In this document: one piece after another, positions 46,797 to 56,712 of the stretch
How the letters are laid out: each line of letters begins with the position of its first letter
Numbering within the stretch: position 1 is the first letter of the stretch
Assembly: GCF_001696605.3 (NCBI RefSeq)
Contig: NZ_CP031716.1
Location: forward strand, 2,542,001 to 2,606,000
Reading direction: 5' to 3'
Source of the DNA: Acinetobacter wuhouensis
Lineage (GTDB): Bacteria; Pseudomonadota; Gammaproteobacteria; Pseudomonadales; Moraxellaceae
DNA length: 64,000 nucleotides
Program-made: the position numbers and the translations under genes
Notes under the pieces: generated by a model
What the model was told of the DNA's origin: nothing
Seen by the model: the letters and a program-made list of their open reading frames with translations, nothing else
Databases searched by the model: none

Positions 46797-48911
46797 ATGC
46801 TTGAGCTAGATGCAGGATCAAATCCAACCGAGCACAACGCAGATCACGATGCTTCCACACAAGCATCTGACGTGAAAAAATTAAGTTCTTTGGTTTATGG
46901 ACAGAACTTTATTGCACAAAATGAGTTCCGTACTGTTTACCATGCCATTACAGGTGCAGCGATTTATCAAGTCAGCAGCCAAGGCATCGACACCAAAGCC
47001 ATTGTTGAATTTGCAAAAAGCAAAGGTTCAGCGATTGCCAATCTGACATTCCATGAGCGTGCCAATGCTTTAAAACAAGTAGCGCAATATCTACTTGAAC
47101 GCAAAGAAAGTTATTATGAACTTGCCAAAGCAACAGGCTGTACCCGTAAAGATGCTTGGATTGATGTCGAAGGCGGAATCGGTACTTTATTTGCCTACTC
47201 AAGTTTAGTCCGCCGTGAACTGAGCGATGAAACTGCATTGGTTGAAGATGCTTGGATTCCATTGTCAAAAAATGGCACCTTTGGCGCAAAACACATCCTC
47301 AGCCCGAAAGCAGGTGTTGCGGTACACATTGACGCATTTAACTTCCCGATTTGGGGAATGTTGGAAAAAATCGCACCAACACTTTTGGCAGGTGTGCCTT
47401 GTATCGTTAAACCTGCGACTGAAGGCGCAGAAATGACCCATGCTGTAGTTGCTGATATTTTGGCAAGTGGCTTCTTACCTGAAGGTGCTTTACAGCTGAT
47501 CTGTGGTCAGACTTATGATTTATTTGAACATTTAAATGCACAAGATACTGTAACCTTTACAGGTTCAGCCTCTACAGGTCAAAAATTACGTGCCCATCCA
47601 CATTTAAATCAATATTCAATTCCATTCAGCATGGAAGCGGATTCGGTGAATAGTGCGATCCTGACTGAACAAGCCAATGACGAAACGATTGACCTATTTG
47701 TACGTGAAGTTTTCCGTGAAATGACCACCAAAGCAGGTCAAAAATGTACTGCGATTCGTCGTGCTTTTGTTCCTGCAAATTTATTGGATACGGTACAAAG
47801 CCGTTTGGTTGCGAAGCTACAAAAAGTCGTGGTCGGTAATCCTGAACTTGAAAATGTCACCATGGGTGCATTGGCAAGTGTTAAACAAAAACACGATGTG
47901 GCTGAAAGAGTTGAGCAACTCAGTCAAGATGCTGAAATTGTTTTTGGTAGCCATTTACGTCAAGACTTTAACATTGTTGCAGAACACCCTGAAAATGGTG
48001 CGTTCTATCCACCGACAGTTTTGGTGTGTAAATCACCCAATGAAGCCCAAGCCATTCACCAAGTTGAAGCATTTGGTCCTGTGGTCACCTTGATGCCTTA
48101 TCACAATCTTGCCGAATTGGCACAGTTAGTAGCAAAAGGCGAAGGTAGTTTAGTTGCTTCTGTGGTTCGCAATGCGGATGAAAATGTTGAACAAATCATT
48201 GCCAAAATCGCACCATGGCATGGTCGTGTACATGTACTTGATGCTGAAAATGCCAAAGAAAGTACAGGTCATGGTTCACCACTTCCATTGCTTGTGCATG
48301 GCGGTCCGGGACGTGCAGGTGGCGGTGAAGAACTCGGTGGTTTACGTGCAGTAAAACATTATATGCAACGCACTGCGATTCAAGGTTCACCAAATGCGAT
48401 GACCCAAATCGGACACAGTTGGACGATTGGTTCGCAAGTGTTTGAAGATCGTGTTCATCCGTTCAAAAAATCCTTTGATGAACTGCGTGTAGGTGAGCGT
48501 TTATTAACAGCTCGTCGTACGGTGACTGAAGCAGATATTGTGAATTTTGCATGTTTAAGTGGTGATCACTTCTATGCACACATGGACAAAATCGCTGCGG
48601 CAGATTCCCTGTTCGGTGATCGTGTTGCGCATGGCTACTTTATCGTTTCGGCAGCGGCAGGTTTATTTGTCGATGCTGCACCGGGACCTGTGATTGCTAA
48701 CTATGGTATGGACAATTTACGTTTTGTTGAACCCGTGAAAATTGGTGACACCATTCAAGTGGAACTGACTTGTAAGCAAAAAACACCAAAACCATTGCGT
48801 GATCCTGAACAAAAACCGCATGGCGTGGTGGTTTGGGACATTAAAGTCAAAAACCAACGCAATGAATTGGTCGCAACTTACGACATTTTAACCCTCGTAA
48901 ATCGTGACTAA
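46797..48911 (+). CDS. paaZ: PaaZ, oxepin-CoA hydrolase / semialdehyde dehydrogenase
   Basis: The 704-residue bifunctional enzyme has an N-terminal aldehyde dehydrogenase domain (residues about 30-540; catalytic Cys317 in GQKCTAIRR) and a C-terminal MaoC-like hydratase domain (about 560-704; ACLSGDHFYAHMD). It opens the oxepin ring and oxidises the resulting aldehyde to 3-oxo-5,6-dehydrosuberyl-CoA. AAAGGAG precedes the ATG. It has about 30 extra N-terminal residues before the ALDH fold compared with the usual start. It is divergent from the rest of the paa genes. Confidence 0.96.
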   Translation: MLELDAGSNPTEHNADHDASTQASDVKKLSSLVYGQNFIAQNEFRTVYHAITGAAIYQVSSQGIDTKAIVEFAKSKGSAIANLTFHERANALKQVAQYLLERKESYYELAKATGCTRKDAWIDVEGGIGTLFAYSSLVRRELSDETALVEDAWIPLSKNGTFGAKHILSPKAGVAVHIDAFNFPIWGMLEKIAPTLLAGVPCIVKPATEGAEMTHAVVADILASGFLPEGALQLICGQTYDLFEHLNAQDTVTFTGSASTGQKLRAHPHLNQYSIPFSMEADSVNSAILTEQANDETIDLFVREVFREMTTKAGQKCTAIRRAFVPANLLDTVQSRLVAKLQKVVVGNPELENVTMGALASVKQKHDVAERVEQLSQDAEIVFGSHLRQDFNIVAEHPENGAFYPPTVLVCKSPNEAQAIHQVEAFGPVVTLMPYHNLAELAQLVAKGEGSLVASVVRNADENVEQIIAKIAPWHGRVHVLDAENAKESTGHGSPLPLLVHGGPGRAGGGEELGGLRAVKHYMQRTAIQGSPNAMTQIGHSWTIGSQVFEDRVHPFKKSFDELRVGERLLTARRTVTEADIVNFACLSGDHFYAHMDKIAAADSLFGDRVAHGYFIVSAAAGLFVDAAPGPVIANYGMDNLRFVEPVKIGDTIQVELTCKQKTPKPLRDPEQKPHGVVVWDIKVKNQRNELVATYDILTLVNRD

Positions 48912-49006
48912 AATTGTGTGAAGATTCATTTAATTTTAATTAAACTGAATTTGAATAATCTTTGTTTTCGATAGCTCACTTGTGAAAATATGTTACTGAT
49001 TAATTC

Positions 49007-49182
49007 AGATCAATATTGAAGTTCCCTCTCCTTTCAGGAGAGGGTTAGGGAGAGGTTTTCAATGAAAGCCCCAACCTAATCACGGAATTATTACCTCCTA
49101 AGAGAAATTAATTCCGAATACACTTTTAAATATTTTTTGAATCTTAAATCTGAATATTCTGTGTCTAATGCAAGAAGTCTAA
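49007..49182. repeat. Partial copy of the MITE-like repeat
   Basis: AGATCAATATTGA followed by hairpin text CTCTCCTTTCAGGAGAG and GGGTTAGGGAGAGGTTTT matches 35568-35622. A right end TGCAAGAAGTCT lies at about 49170-49182. The left inverted end is missing. It occupies most of the paaZ-scoA gap (48912-49267); nothing else was seen there. Confidence 0.55.
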
Positions 49183-49267
49183 TCATTACTAAGGTGGTTC
49201 ATACTCAAAAATATGAATAAATGCATTTCCAAATATGGATTTTGGAGCATCATTGAAGGATTTCAAA

Positions 49268-49969
49268 ATGAATAAAGTCTATCCAAATAGTCAGGCAGCA
49301 CTGTTTGATATTGTTCAGGACAATATGCTGATTGCTGTCGGTGGTTTCGGTTTATGTGGCATTCCTGAGTTACTTATTCAAACCTTACGTGACTCCAATG
49401 CCCAACAACTGACTTGCATTAGTAATAATGCAGGCATCGACGGTATTGGTTTAAGCCTATTACTTGAATCACGCCAAGTGAAAAAAATGATATCATCCTA
49501 TATTGGTGGCAATAAAGAATTTGAACGCCAATACCTGGCAGGTGAACTCGAAGTTGAACTCACCCCACAAGGTACATTGGCTGAAAAGCTACGTGCCGCA
49601 GGCGCAGGGATCCCCGCTTTTTATACCAAAACAGGTGTAGGAACAGCGGTACAAGAAGGCAAAGAAGTCCGTAACTTTAACGGACAAAACTACCTACTTG
49701 AAGAAGCCTTAAATGCAGACCTTGCTTTAGTGAAAGCCTATAAAGCGGATAAAGCAGGCAACTTAGTGTTCCGCAAAACTGCCCGCAATATCAATCCTGA
49801 CTGTGCGATGGCTGCCAAACTCACCATCGTAGAAGTTGAAGAGTTGGTCGAAATTGGAGAATTAGATCCCGATGACATTCACCTCCCCGGTATTTATGTC
49901 GATCGTATCGTGGTTAATCCAAATCCAAACAAACACATTGAAATTCGAACCATCAAAAGTGCTGCATAA
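49268..49969 (+). CDS. scoA: 3-oxoacid CoA-transferase subunit A (SCOT type)
   Basis: The 233-residue alpha subunit moves CoA from succinyl-CoA to acetoacetate or another 3-oxoacid. It has GGFGLCGIPELLI near the start, SNNAGIDGIGL, and SSYIGGNKEFERQYLAGELEVELTPQGTLAEKLRA, closer to SCOT/ScoA than to the PcaI/CatI 3-oxoadipate enzymes. The ATG at 49268 has GAAGGA upstream; an earlier ATG at 49235 has none. It is followed by scoB after 11 nt. Confidence 0.87.
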   Translation: MNKVYPNSQAALFDIVQDNMLIAVGGFGLCGIPELLIQTLRDSNAQQLTCISNNAGIDGIGLSLLLESRQVKKMISSYIGGNKEFERQYLAGELEVELTPQGTLAEKLRAAGAGIPAFYTKTGVGTAVQEGKEVRNFNGQNYLLEEALNADLALVKAYKADKAGNLVFRKTARNINPDCAMAAKLTIVEVEELVEIGELDPDDIHLPGIYVDRIVVNPNPNKHIEIRTIKSAA

Positions 49970-49980
49970 GGAATACGCTC

Positions 49981-50634
49981 ATGGCTTGGACACAAGAACA
50001 AATGGCACAACGTGCTGCACAAGAGTTACACGATGGCGATTATGTCAATTTAGGCATCGGTTTGCCAACATTGGTAGCGAATTATATCGATCCTGAACTG
50101 CATATTTGGCTGCAATCTGAAAATGGTTTATTGGGCATTGGCGAATTCCCGCTTGAAGAACAAGTCGATGCGGATCTGATTAATGCAGGAAAACAAACAG
50201 TTACCACTAAATCAGGCGCATCTTTTTTCTCAAGCTCAGACTCATTTGCCATGATCCGAGGTGGTCATGTCGATGTGGCAATTTTGGGTGCAATGCAAGT
50301 GTCTAAAACAGGCGATATTGCCAATTGGATGATTCCAGGACATAAAGTCAAAGGCATGGGCGGTGCAATGGATTTGGTTGCAGGCGCTAAAAAAATTGTG
50401 GTGATGATGCAACATTGCAATAAAAATGGTGAAGCCAAAATTTTAGATCAATGCACACTCCCCTTAACAGGACAAGGCGTGGTGAGCCGAATCATCAGCA
50501 ATTATGGTGTATTTGATATTATTGACAATACAGTACGCATCGTTGAACTTGCGCCTGACATCAGTCTTGAAGAAGTCATTCAAGCTACAGGTACGACTTT
50601 AATTTATGACGAAACTACGTTAGATGCTGCGTGA
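49981..50634 (+). CDS. scoB: 3-oxoacid CoA-transferase subunit B
   Basis: The 217-residue beta subunit carries the catalytic glutamate in SENGLLGIGEFP, the residue that forms the glutamyl-CoA intermediate. GGHVDVAILGAMQVS and GMGGAMDLV are also typical. It pairs with scoA. Location beside the paa genes suggests a role in handling pathway products, though general ketone-body or acetoacetate use is equally possible. Confidence 0.9.
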   Translation: MAWTQEQMAQRAAQELHDGDYVNLGIGLPTLVANYIDPELHIWLQSENGLLGIGEFPLEEQVDADLINAGKQTVTTKSGASFFSSSDSFAMIRGGHVDVAILGAMQVSKTGDIANWMIPGHKVKGMGGAMDLVAGAKKIVVMMQHCNKNGEAKILDQCTLPLTGQGVVSRIISNYGVFDIIDNTVRIVELAPDISLEEVIQATGTTLIYDETTLDAA

Positions 50635-51592
50635 TTAAATATTTTGCGTAACTGTAAAAATTCCTCATGATTTAATCATAAATATCTGTTTTTTTTACGT
50701 TAAATCATTACAAATAAGTTACTTTGAATAAGGATTAAATACTAGACTTCTTGCGAAAGTTAATTTCAGCAAGATCTGAATCAATATTGAATGTTCCCTC
50801 TCCTTTCAGGAAGAGAAATATCGTTTCGCAAGCGGTAGAGGTTGTCTATTTAAAAGCCCTCACCCTCTTGTAATGCCAGTCAGTTAAGGATTTTTGAATC
50901 CTCCCCTTGCGGAACATGTTCCTCACCTTTTTCCAAAGGAGGGATGAGTAGCTCAGCTACGCAAGATTACTAAAAATCATTTTAGTTACAAGAAGTTCCC
51001 CCTCTTTTTCAAAGATGAGTAGCTAGGCTACGCAAGAGGGGAGATTTTAGGAATTTTCAAATAATTTTGCTTAACTGATCAGCATTACTCATCCTCTTGC
51101 TGAGTTGCCTCCTTATCCCTGAGATATGGCGCAAGAGAAGGAACTTCATTACTCATTATAGAACTATGATTGGCACACACATCAACACCAATGCGATGTA
51201 TTAAAACCACATCCATTTCCTCCCCTAGATAAAAGACCTTTTATCTAGGCTTTTTTGCGATTACAATAATAAAACATGATACACTTTTGAAAATTATAAA
51301 TTATTTTTACATCATATTATTTTAAATAAACAACACTTTTCAATAAATTAAAAATAATAAATTATTGATATATAATTTTTATTTAAATATAAAATCCAAT
51401 AAAACAAAGTTCATAAATTTATTTAAAAGATACAATTTTAAATAAATATTATTTAAGGTGTATCTTTTTAAAAATTATTAAGCATAATTAAATGAATTGA
51501 TTCATGACGAATCATCGCGACAAGGATATGGTTCCAATCAAAAACTAAAAAATAGATTGAAGCCGCTCGCACAAGACAAAAAAGGAAATGCT
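50635..51592. other. Long repeat-rich non-coding gap
   Basis: These 958 nt hold no credible gene. From 50744 there is a copy of the MITE-like left end. From about 50890 to 51070 there are hairpin repeats like those at 43755, including two copies of GAGTAGCT followed by GCTACGCAAG (50946-50966 and 51018-51035). A strong terminator sits at 51224-51256. The last 330 nt are very AT-rich and contain GATACA motifs (51276, 51429). Confidence 0.7.
51224..51256 (+). terminator. Strong intrinsic terminator without a nearby gene
   Basis: CCTAGATAAAA and TTTTATCTAGG form a perfect 11-bp stem with a 4-nt loop, then C and six T. It lies 590 nt after scoB and 337 nt before the MFS start, so it ends either a long scoAB 3' end or an unrecognised small RNA. 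Confidence 0.85.
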
Positions 51593-52963
51593 ATGGAAAA
51601 TTCTCAAGTAGAACTGCACAGCCCGACGCTTGCATTACCCCATGCGTCACGTACCCGTAAAATCGCAATGGCAACCATCGTGGGCACTACCATCGAATGG
51701 TACGACTACTTTATCTATGCCGCAGTTGCGGGCTTAGTCTTCAATCAACTGTTCTTTAAACCCGCAGGACCTGTCTTTGCAACCCTATTGGTTTTTGCAT
51801 CGGTGGGAATCAGTTTCATTTTCCGTCCTTTTGGTGCATTCATCGCAGGCTATTTCGGCGATAAATTTGGACGTAAAACCGTACTTGCCATCACCTTGAT
51901 CATGATGGGCGGTACCACAACTTTGATTGGCTTACTGCCGACCTATGACAGCATCGGCATTGCTGCACCGATCATTTTGATTTTACTACGAATCTTACAA
52001 GGTATCTCCGCAGGTGGTGAATGGGGTGGCGCTGTGTTGATGGCAGTTGAACATGCACCGACTGAAAAACGTGGTCTATTCAGCTCATTCCCTCAACTTG
52101 GCGTTCCACTTGGTTTATTGCTTGCATCTTTAGTACTCGTGGTCATGACAGGCTATGTATCACCGGGTGAAGAATTTATGGCGTGGGGTTGGCGCATTCC
52201 ATTCCTATTGAGTATTTTACTGTTCGCTTTGGGTTATTGGATTCGTCGTTCAGTTGAAGAAAGCCCGATTTTTGAAGAATTAAAGCAAAAAGGCACGACT
52301 CAAAAACCAATTCGTGAATTGTTTGGTCAATACAAAAAAGTCATTTTCAGTTCAGCATTGTTGATCGCAGGAACAACTGCACTCGGCTATATGACTGCGG
52401 GTGGTTTCATCCAAAGCTTTACTACCAATCCAAAAGGTTTAAACCTCGACCGCCCTACTATTCTTGGTTTAGTCAGTATTTCAGCGGTAATTTGGACATT
52501 CTTCACGTGGTTGTCAGCCGTTCTTTCTGACAAATTTGGACGTAAACCGATTTATATCGTGGGTTCAATCATCCAAGTCATTACTGCACTCGCGCTATTT
52601 CCATTGATCAGTACAGGCAACTACGGCTTGATCATGTTGGGCTTGGCACTTTTATCTATGGGTATCGGTATCACTTACGGCGTACAAGCAGTTTTCTATT
52701 CTGAACTGTTCCCTGCTTCGATTCGTTTCTCAGGTATTTCAATTACCTATGCGATTGGCTCGATCATCGGTGGCGCATTTGCCCCGCTTATCGCAGCAGC
52801 ACTTATTGGCAAAGTAAATGGAATTTATTTGGTCAGTGCTTATTTGACTGTAATGTCAGTGATTGCATTCCTTGCGATTTGTATTTTCAAAGATCGTACA
52901 AGCATCGCACTCGAACCTGATGCAGAAGACGTTCAAAAACAATCGCCTTTCATTTGGAAATAA
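51593..52963 (+). CDS. MFS transporter of the metabolite:H+ symporter type
   Basis: The 456-residue transporter has twelve predicted helices. The start is the ATG at 51593 (AAGGAAA upstream); the longer reading from 51497 lacks one. Signatures of the MHS family are VGTTIEWYDYFIYA, FRPFGAFIAGYFGDKFGRK, GGEWGGAVLM and a second SDKFGRK loop. Substrates are usually organic or aromatic acids taken up with protons. It sits 20 nt before an OprD-like porin. The proximity of the paa cluster makes phenylacetate or a related acid a plausible substrate, but this is an inference. Confidence 0.88.
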   Translation: MENSQVELHSPTLALPHASRTRKIAMATIVGTTIEWYDYFIYAAVAGLVFNQLFFKPAGPVFATLLVFASVGISFIFRPFGAFIAGYFGDKFGRKTVLAITLIMMGGTTTLIGLLPTYDSIGIAAPIILILLRILQGISAGGEWGGAVLMAVEHAPTEKRGLFSSFPQLGVPLGLLLASLVLVVMTGYVSPGEEFMAWGWRIPFLLSILLFALGYWIRRSVEESPIFEELKQKGTTQKPIRELFGQYKKVIFSSALLIAGTTALGYMTAGGFIQSFTTNPKGLNLDRPTILGLVSISAVIWTFFTWLSAVLSDKFGRKPIYIVGSIIQVITALALFPLISTGNYGLIMLGLALLSMGIGITYGVQAVFYSELFPASIRFSGISITYAIGSIIGGAFAPLIAAALIGKVNGIYLVSAYLTVMSVIAFLAICIFKDRTSIALEPDAEDVQKQSPFIWK

Positions 52964-52983
52964 ACTTAAGCCAAGGATGCCTT

Positions 52984-54225
52984 ATGTTAAAAAAATGCTC
53001 ATTTTCAACACTTTTTTCCGCACTGATGCTGATCAATGGCTGTGCCATGATGCAACAACTTCATGCGGAAGATGAATGGAAATTCACCCTGAAAAATGCC
53101 TATATCGACCGTAATTTTGATCAGTCAAATGTCAAAGATACAGGCAGTTGGTCACAAGGTGCGTCATTATTTTACACTTCAAAATTTCATGACACACCGC
53201 TACAAATTTTAGATCAGCCGATCCAAATCGGTGTCGATGGTTCGGTGCAATATGCAGTACGCCTTAGCAACGATAAGCATGTGGATGATACGGTGCTGCC
53301 TTTTGACCCGATCAAAAAAGAACAAGCCGATGATTATTTAAAATACGGTGGCACACTGAAACTGAAATATGATCAGGCAGAACTGCGTGTTGGGGAATTG
53401 TGGCTGAATTTACCGATGACCACCGTCGACACAAGTCGCCAGCTACTCACCACTTATCAAGGGGTGAATTTAAAATTTCCTGTGATGGAAAAATTAAAAG
53501 TTGAACTTGGACATGTCACTCGTAATTCACCACGTAACAAAGAAGATTTCTATAAATTTTCTTATACGCAAAATGGGGTAAAACACTATTCAGATGGCTT
53601 GGACTACATCAACTTTGTCTATGATGTAAATAAAGATTTGAATGTGAATTACTACTATGGGCATTTGGATAATTTATATGACAAACATTATTTAGGTGTT
53701 GAACATAAATATCCGATTGCCGAAAATATCGCACTACATTCCAAGTTGCGCTATTTTAATTCACAGGACAATAGCAGTGCATTAGACATCGACAGTCAAA
53801 ACATAGGCTTATTGGAAACGGTAAAAGTAAAAAATCATAGTATTGGCGTGGGCTATCAGCAAATCGTGGGCGATGCCTACCCTTTACCGGATGGTTTTTT
53901 ACCTGAGTTATATTTTATCAATTGGAATGTCACCGGCTTTTTCAAGAAAAATGAGAAATCTTGGCACTTCATCTATGGTTATGATTTTAAAGACTATGTA
54001 CCTGGTCTGACAAGTACTGCCAAATATGCCATGGGCGATGATATTAAAATGGCAAATGGGCAGAAAAATAAAGAATCTGAGTTTAACTTATTTACAAGTT
54101 ATACCTTCCAACAACCGATGCTCAAAGGTTTTTCGATACAACATTTATTTGCCAAATATGATCAAGATCATGGCAATGACTTTGTAGAAAATCGTTTCTT
54201 TATCAATTATCAACGTAAGTTTTAA
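52984..54225 (+). CDS. OprD-family outer-membrane porin
   Basis: The 413-residue protein starts at the ATG at 52984 (AAGGATG upstream) with a signal peptide ending near LHA-EDEW. The mature part is beta-strand-rich with the OprD motif LRVGELWLNLPMTTVDTSRQLLTTYQGV and ends in Phe after an aromatic strand (FVENRFFINYQRKF), as outer-membrane barrels do. OprD-type channels carry carboxylated aromatics or basic amino acids. It is cotranscribed with the MFS transporter, giving outer and inner steps for one substrate. A lipobox-like NGC at residue 20 is probably a coincidence. Confidence 0.87.
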   Translation: MLKKCSFSTLFSALMLINGCAMMQQLHAEDEWKFTLKNAYIDRNFDQSNVKDTGSWSQGASLFYTSKFHDTPLQILDQPIQIGVDGSVQYAVRLSNDKHVDDTVLPFDPIKKEQADDYLKYGGTLKLKYDQAELRVGELWLNLPMTTVDTSRQLLTTYQGVNLKFPVMEKLKVELGHVTRNSPRNKEDFYKFSYTQNGVKHYSDGLDYINFVYDVNKDLNVNYYYGHLDNLYDKHYLGVEHKYPIAENIALHSKLRYFNSQDNSSALDIDSQNIGLLETVKVKNHSIGVGYQQIVGDAYPLPDGFLPELYFINWNVTGFFKKNEKSWHFIYGYDFKDYVPGLTSTAKYAMGDDIKMANGQKNKESEFNLFTSYTFQQPMLKGFSIQHLFAKYDQDHGNDFVENRFFINYQRKF

Positions 54226-54239
54226 GCCGATGTAAAATA

Positions 54240-54285
54240 TGAGCAACTGCATCAACATGATGTTGTAAATCAGTTGCTCATAAAA
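54240..54285 (+). terminator. Terminator after OprD-like gene
   Basis: TGAGCAACTG and CAGTTGCTCA pair at the outside, with a second inner pairing CAACAT/ATGTTG, followed by TAAAAA. The T run is weak, but the stem is long and only 14 nt past the stop. Confidence 0.65.
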
Positions 54286-54399
54286 ACTCAATTTTCATCA
54301 GTTATAAAAATTTTCACTTTAGAACATAAATAATTCATTCATCAGCAAACGCATCATCAATCTCACTCTTTAGCCTTATGGCACTCATTTTGCTTAACA

Positions 54400-54429
54400 A
54401 ATATTACGTTTTTAAAGATTCGTAATATT
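54400..54429 (+). promoter_or_regulatory. Two-part operator upstream of the ABC operon
   Basis: AATATTACG (54400-54408) and CGTAATATT (54421-54429) form a perfect inverted repeat with a 12-nt gap, 21 bp between half-site centres. A weak -35 (TTGCTT, 54390) and -10 (TAAAGA, 54413) frame it. A matching half-site pair with the same spacing is at 60133-60160, upstream of the NikR-like regulator operon. Confidence 0.7.
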
Positions 54430-54449
54430 CAAGCGAAATAGGGGGCAAA

Positions 54450-55394
54450 ATGGGCAAAATCACAATGGATGTTAGAAAAAGGCACAAGCTTTTACTTAGC
54501 TTTTGTTCTTTTCTCATTCCGATTCTAATTTGGTGTGCTGTCAGTTATTTGCCTTTTATTTGGCATCCTCAAGTTCAAATCACCAACTCCGGCAGTGTCG
54601 CATATTTACAAGTTGGCAGTCGGGTTGATAAAAATGTGTTCTACAGCGAAGCACAAAATGCCGTAGATCAGCATGCAGCTCCACCTCAAGGTATCCTTGT
54701 CAACCCAATATATTTACCTGCACCGCATGAGGTCGCAAAAGCTTTGGTGACGGCATTTATCACACCACCCGAACAACCTGACACGCCTTGGTTTCATCAA
54801 AGTCTATGGCATAGCATCAAAATTGTATTCCTGGCATTTTTTATTTCATCAATCATCGGCATTCCGCTCGGTATCCTCTGCGGTTTTTCTCAAAAAATAT
54901 CCCTACTCACCGAACCCTTTGTTGAGTTTTTCCGATACTTACCTGCACCTGCATTTGGTGCGCTCGCTGTGGCAATTTTAGGTATCAATGACGCACCAAA
55001 AATCGCCATTATTGTTATTGGGACTTTATTTCAACAAATTTTAATCATCGCCAACACCACCCGAATGGTTGATAAAAGTTTGATCGAAGCAGGTTATACC
55101 TTGGGAACGAATAAATTGAAGAGTTTATTTAATGTCGTTATTCCTGCTGCCCTGCCTGATATCTATCGTGATTTGCGTGTTCTACTTGGTTGGGCATGGA
55201 CATATTTAATTGTCTCAGAATTGATCGGGACAACATCGGGGATTACATGGTTTATCACCCAACAAGCACGTTACCAAAACTTTGACAATGTCTATGCAGC
55301 CATCCTGATTATTGGTGTCATTGGTCTTGTGTGTGATTTGATTCTAATGAAATTCGGCGAGCGCATGTTCGCATGGAAAGCAGGAGTAAAATAA
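54450..55394 (+). CDS. NitT/TauT-type ABC transporter permease
   Basis: The 314-residue inner-membrane permease has one N-terminal helix (about 11-32), a periplasmic stretch, then a binding-protein-dependent permease core (about 125-305) with the EAA-type loop IEAGYTLGTNKLKSLFNVVIPAALPDI. GGGGG precedes the ATG. The N-terminal periplasmic insert is longer than in SsuC/TauC permeases. It works with the ATPase next to it and probably with the lipoprotein at 56713-57735. Substrate by context: urea or a related nitrogen compound. Confidence 0.88.
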   Translation: MGKITMDVRKRHKLLLSFCSFLIPILIWCAVSYLPFIWHPQVQITNSGSVAYLQVGSRVDKNVFYSEAQNAVDQHAAPPQGILVNPIYLPAPHEVAKALVTAFITPPEQPDTPWFHQSLWHSIKIVFLAFFISSIIGIPLGILCGFSQKISLLTEPFVEFFRYLPAPAFGALAVAILGINDAPKIAIIVIGTLFQQILIIANTTRMVDKSLIEAGYTLGTNKLKSLFNVVIPAALPDIYRDLRVLLGWAWTYLIVSELIGTTSGITWFITQQARYQNFDNVYAAILIIGVIGLVCDLILMKFGERMFAWKAGVK

Positions 55395-56272
55395 TGAACC
55401 ATTCAACATTTAATGCGCATGAATACTTTCAAAAAATCTATGCACGTCCTGTTCTTTTAGAAGCCAAAAAACTCAGCCAAGTGTTTAAACATGGCAAAAC
55501 TGAACGCACTATTTTAAATCAGCTCGATTTGAAAATTCATAAACGTGAATTCATTTGTGTGATTGGTCCATCGGGCTGTGGAAAATCCACACTTAGTCGA
55601 ATCGTTGCAGGATTAGATCCCTATAGTCATGGCGAACTGATTGTGGATGGCGAGTTAATCACAGGTCCCAGCCCTGAACGAGGTATGGTATTCCAAGGCT
55701 ATACCCTTTTCCCGTGGAAAACAGTCAAAGAAAATGTCATGTTTGGCCCACTCATGAAAGGTGCGAGTAACCCTTCCGCAGAAGCGGCTGCACGTGAATG
55801 GATCAATCTCATTGGTTTGGAAAAGTACGAAAATCAATATCCACATCAACTGTCAGGGGGAATGAAACAACGTGTCGCTATCGCACGGGCATTGGTCAAT
55901 GAACCTAAAATATTATTGATGGATGAACCTTTTGGTGCGCTTGATCCACACACCCGTCAGAAAATGCAAAAGCATTTAATGGATCTTTGGCAAAATATTG
56001 ATATTACAATTATTTTCGTTACTCACGATATGGATGAAGCGATTTTATTGGCAGATCGAATTGTTGCCTTAAAAGCCAATCCAGGTGAAATCAAAGAAAT
56101 CATCGAAGTGCATTTACCTCGCCCTCGAACTCCTGAATTAATGCAGACACCAGAGTTTAAAAAATTGCGTGAGCGTGTGGATGACTTAGTTCATGCACAA
56201 GATGATGAAGTTGATCCTGCATTGGAGGATTTACCGAAAATTCCGCTGATGACTTCAGTCAATGAAGATTAA
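55394..56272 (+). CDS. NitT/TauT-type ABC transporter ATPase
   Basis: The 292-residue ATPase starts in TAATG, overlapping the permease stop by one base. Walker [11 protein letters not shown] loop [10 protein letters not shown], signature LSGGMKQR, Walker [13 protein letters not shown] and the switch His in FVTHDMDEA are all present. About 30 extra residues precede the nucleotide-binding fold and an acidic tail follows it. It powers uptake through the adjacent permease. Confidence 0.93.
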   Translation: MNHSTFNAHEYFQKIYARPVLLEAKKLSQVFKHGKTERTILNQLDLKIHKREFICVIGPSGCGKSTLSRIVAGLDPYSHGELIVDGELITGPSPERGMVFQGYTLFPWKTVKENVMFGPLMKGASNPSAEAAAREWINLIGLEKYENQYPHQLSGGMKQRVAIARALVNEPKILLMDEPFGALDPHTRQKMQKHLMDLWQNIDITIIFVTHDMDEAILLADRIVALKANPGEIKEIIEVHLPRPRTPELMQTPEFKKLRERVDDLVHAQDDEVDPALEDLPKIPLMTSVNED

Positions 56273-56712
56273 TGTTCTATCCAAACCAATATAATTTTTC
56301 AATAAATCAATTTCTTACCAATTTTATAAAGGCTTATTCAATCATCCATGATGAATAAGCCCTATCTAAGCCCTAAAAACTCAATATTTAAATAAGAATG
56401 AGAACCACGAATATTGTTCGTTTTCGGTTGATCTATATTTTCAAATAAAAAACACTTTAGTAATGAAAAGCTCTATTCAATTAAGTAATACATTTTCATC
56501 AATCAAGACTAAAATTTATCATCATTCATATTCTAAGCATTAGTTTCGCCACTAAACCTAAATGATTTGTTTATTAAATTGCTTTAATTCTTTTTTTTAA
56601 AGATCAGCATTCTGTTTAGTTTTTATCGATTTCAATTCTTAATAGGCAAAAAGCCTGAATCTTTAAATATTTCAGGCTTTTATATTATGTCATCAAGGCG
56701 ATTTTATGGAGA
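56273..56712. other. Convergent intergenic region with two hairpins
   Basis: These 440 AT-rich nt lie between the converging ATPase and binding-protein genes. One hairpin is at 56331-56361 (GGCTTATTCA with TGAATAAGCC, 11-nt loop), with T-rich text on its minus-strand side. A second hairpin near the right end is listed separately. No ORF was found between them. Confidence 0.6.
56650..56680 (-). terminator. Terminator after the binding-protein gene
   Basis: AAAGCCTGAA and TTCAGGCTTT form a 10-bp stem with an 11-nt loop. The minus strand then reads TTTTTGCC. It lies 33 nt past the stop of the substrate-binding protein gene; the plus strand also has a short T run. Confidence 0.85.

Noticed and set aside
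49268..50634. PcaIJ/CatIJ 3-oxoadipate CoA-transferase
   Set aside because: Motifs fit SCOT/ScoAB better, and the paa pathway already forms CoA esters and needs no 3-oxoadipate CoA-transferase.
52984..53079. Lipoprotein reading of the OprD-like signal (NGC)
   Set aside because: The mature protein is a typical C-terminal-Phe beta-barrel; a signal peptidase I site after LHA fits better.
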